Source of the DNA: Heliomarina sp018223035
GTDB taxonomy: Bacteria; Pseudomonadota; Alphaproteobacteria; Rhodobacterales; Rhodobacteraceae
Direction of reading: 5' to 3'
NCBI GenBank assembly: GCA_018223035.1
Contig: JAAEZD010000003.1
Span: 1-64,000 of the forward strand
DNA: 64,000 bases
The translations under genes and the position numbers were made by a program. The number at the start of each line of letters is the position of its first letter. Positions within the stretch are counted from its first letter, which is position 1. Under the pieces are notes generated by a model. It was given only the letters and a program-made list of their open reading frames with translations, had not been told where the DNA came from and did not search any database. Shown one piece after another: positions 63,471-64,000 of the stretch.

Positions 63471-64000
63471 TTAGTGCGCGTGATGCTTGTCCCAGTCTTC
63501 CTGCTTCGGAAGAATCTCGAACGTATGCTCGGGCGGCGGGCTCGGCAGAGTCCATTCCAGCGTATCCGCATATTCGTTCCACGGGTTGGCTTCGGTCACC
63601 TTGGCGCCTGCGCGCAGGCTGTAGATGATGACGCCGAAGAAAAAGAGGAACGACGCGAAGGACAGGAAGGCACCCCAGCTCGACCAAGCGTTCCAGTAGG
63701 CAAACGCCTCGGGATAGTCGATATAGCGGCGTGGCATGCCCTGACGGCCAAGGAAGTGCTGCGGGAAAAAAGTCAGGTTGGCACCGATGAACATCGTCCA
63801 GAAGTGTACCTTACCTGCCCATTCCGGGTACATGCGTCCGGTCATCTTTGGGAAGTAGAAGTAGATACCCGCAAAGATCGCGAACACGGCACCAAGGCTC
63901 ATGACGTAGTGGAAGTGCGCCACGACATAGTAGGTGTCGTGATAATAACGGTCGACAGCAGCCTGGCTGAGCACGATCCCGGTTACACCGCCAACGGTGA
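63471..64000 (-). CDS. ctaD: Cytochrome c oxidase subunit I (aa3 type), 3' part
   Basis: The reading frame runs off the window edge and contains the last 176 codons. VVAHFHYVMSLGAVFAIFAG carries one of the heme-ligand histidine regions. NLTFFPQHFLGRQGMPRRYI and DYPEAFAYWNAWSSWGAFLS are highly conserved in subunit I, followed by a short C-terminal tail ending in DKHHAH. It is the catalytic core of the aerobic terminal oxidase. It is incomplete only because the window ends. Confidence 0.95.
   Translation of the reverse strand, partial: TVGGVTGIVLSQAAVDRYYHDTYYVVAHFHYVMSLGAVFAIFAGIYFYFPKMTGRMYPEWAGKVHFWTMFIGANLTFFPQHFLGRQGMPRRYIDYPEAFAYWNAWSSWGAFLSFASFLFFFGVIIYSLRAGAKVTEANPWNEYADTLEWTLPSPPPEHTFEILPKQEDWDKHHAH

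Overview
The window comes from a GC-rich alphaproteobacterium. It most resembles the Roseobacter group of the Rhodobacteraceae. The evidence is the TRAP transporter, the ctaD/DUF2244, carA, ilvC and GatB/YqeY-type genes, a Rhodobacterales-style flagellar gene order, a candidate CtrA site and a candidate GAAC-N7 LexA box. The taxonomic call is inferred from gene content and gene order, because no rRNA is present.

Layout. (1) Positions 1-6.7 kb hold a small catabolic cassette: a TetR regulator, a divergent three-gene TRAP transporter operon, a cyclase-family hydrolase and a fumarylacetoacetate-hydrolase-family enzyme. Decayed, oppositely oriented IS6-family transposases lie on both sides. (2) Positions 6.7-14.9 kb hold an AT-richer block of flagellar genes: fliP-fliN-fliH-fliF on the minus strand, and divergently fliL, a small membrane protein, a MotE-like protein, motA and a large secreted protein. 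It is cut off at both ends. (3) Positions 14.9-17.1 kb are mostly decayed DNA with remnants of a tyrosine recombinase and a helix-turn-helix protein. (4) Positions 17.4-28.3 kb are a genomic island of about 10.8 kb in a tRNA-Ser(GCU) gene. It is bounded by a 15-bp duplication of the tRNA 3' end. It carries two unrelated tyrosine recombinases, small DNA-binding proteins, an overlapping pair of unrecognised genes, a type III restriction-modification system and a small CXXCXG-repeat protein. (5) Positions 28.3-29.9 kb hold wreckage of an MmeI-type restriction/methyltransferase gene and an IS3-family end. (6) Positions 30-40 kb encode a soluble PAS-type chemoreceptor, a C-terminally truncated ImuC/DnaE2 polymerase, an esterase plus acyl-CoA synthetase operon, and an ABC exporter. 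(7) Positions 40.3-52.2 kb are the most unusual part. A 1193-residue protein with two acetoacetate-decarboxylase-like halves converges on a minus-strand run of an FAD oxidoreductase, an unrecognised protein, a polyprenyl diphosphate synthase, a SAM-cyclase-ATPase-TPR protein and an NAD-dependent epimerase. I read this as a candidate isoprenoid-type biosynthetic locus of undescribed product. (8) Positions 52.3-64 kb are ordinary core genome: a YigZ-type protein, a zinc-finger protein, ilvC, two Lrp/AsnC regulators, a class V aminotransferase, a UbiH-type hydroxylase, a HAD nucleotidase, a GntR regulator, a glycosyltransferase fusion, carA, a GatB/YqeY protein, DUF2244 and the end of ctaD.

Most starts were chosen by ribosome-binding site, overlap with the upstream gene and family length. 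No database search was possible, so family names rest on recognised motifs and gene order.
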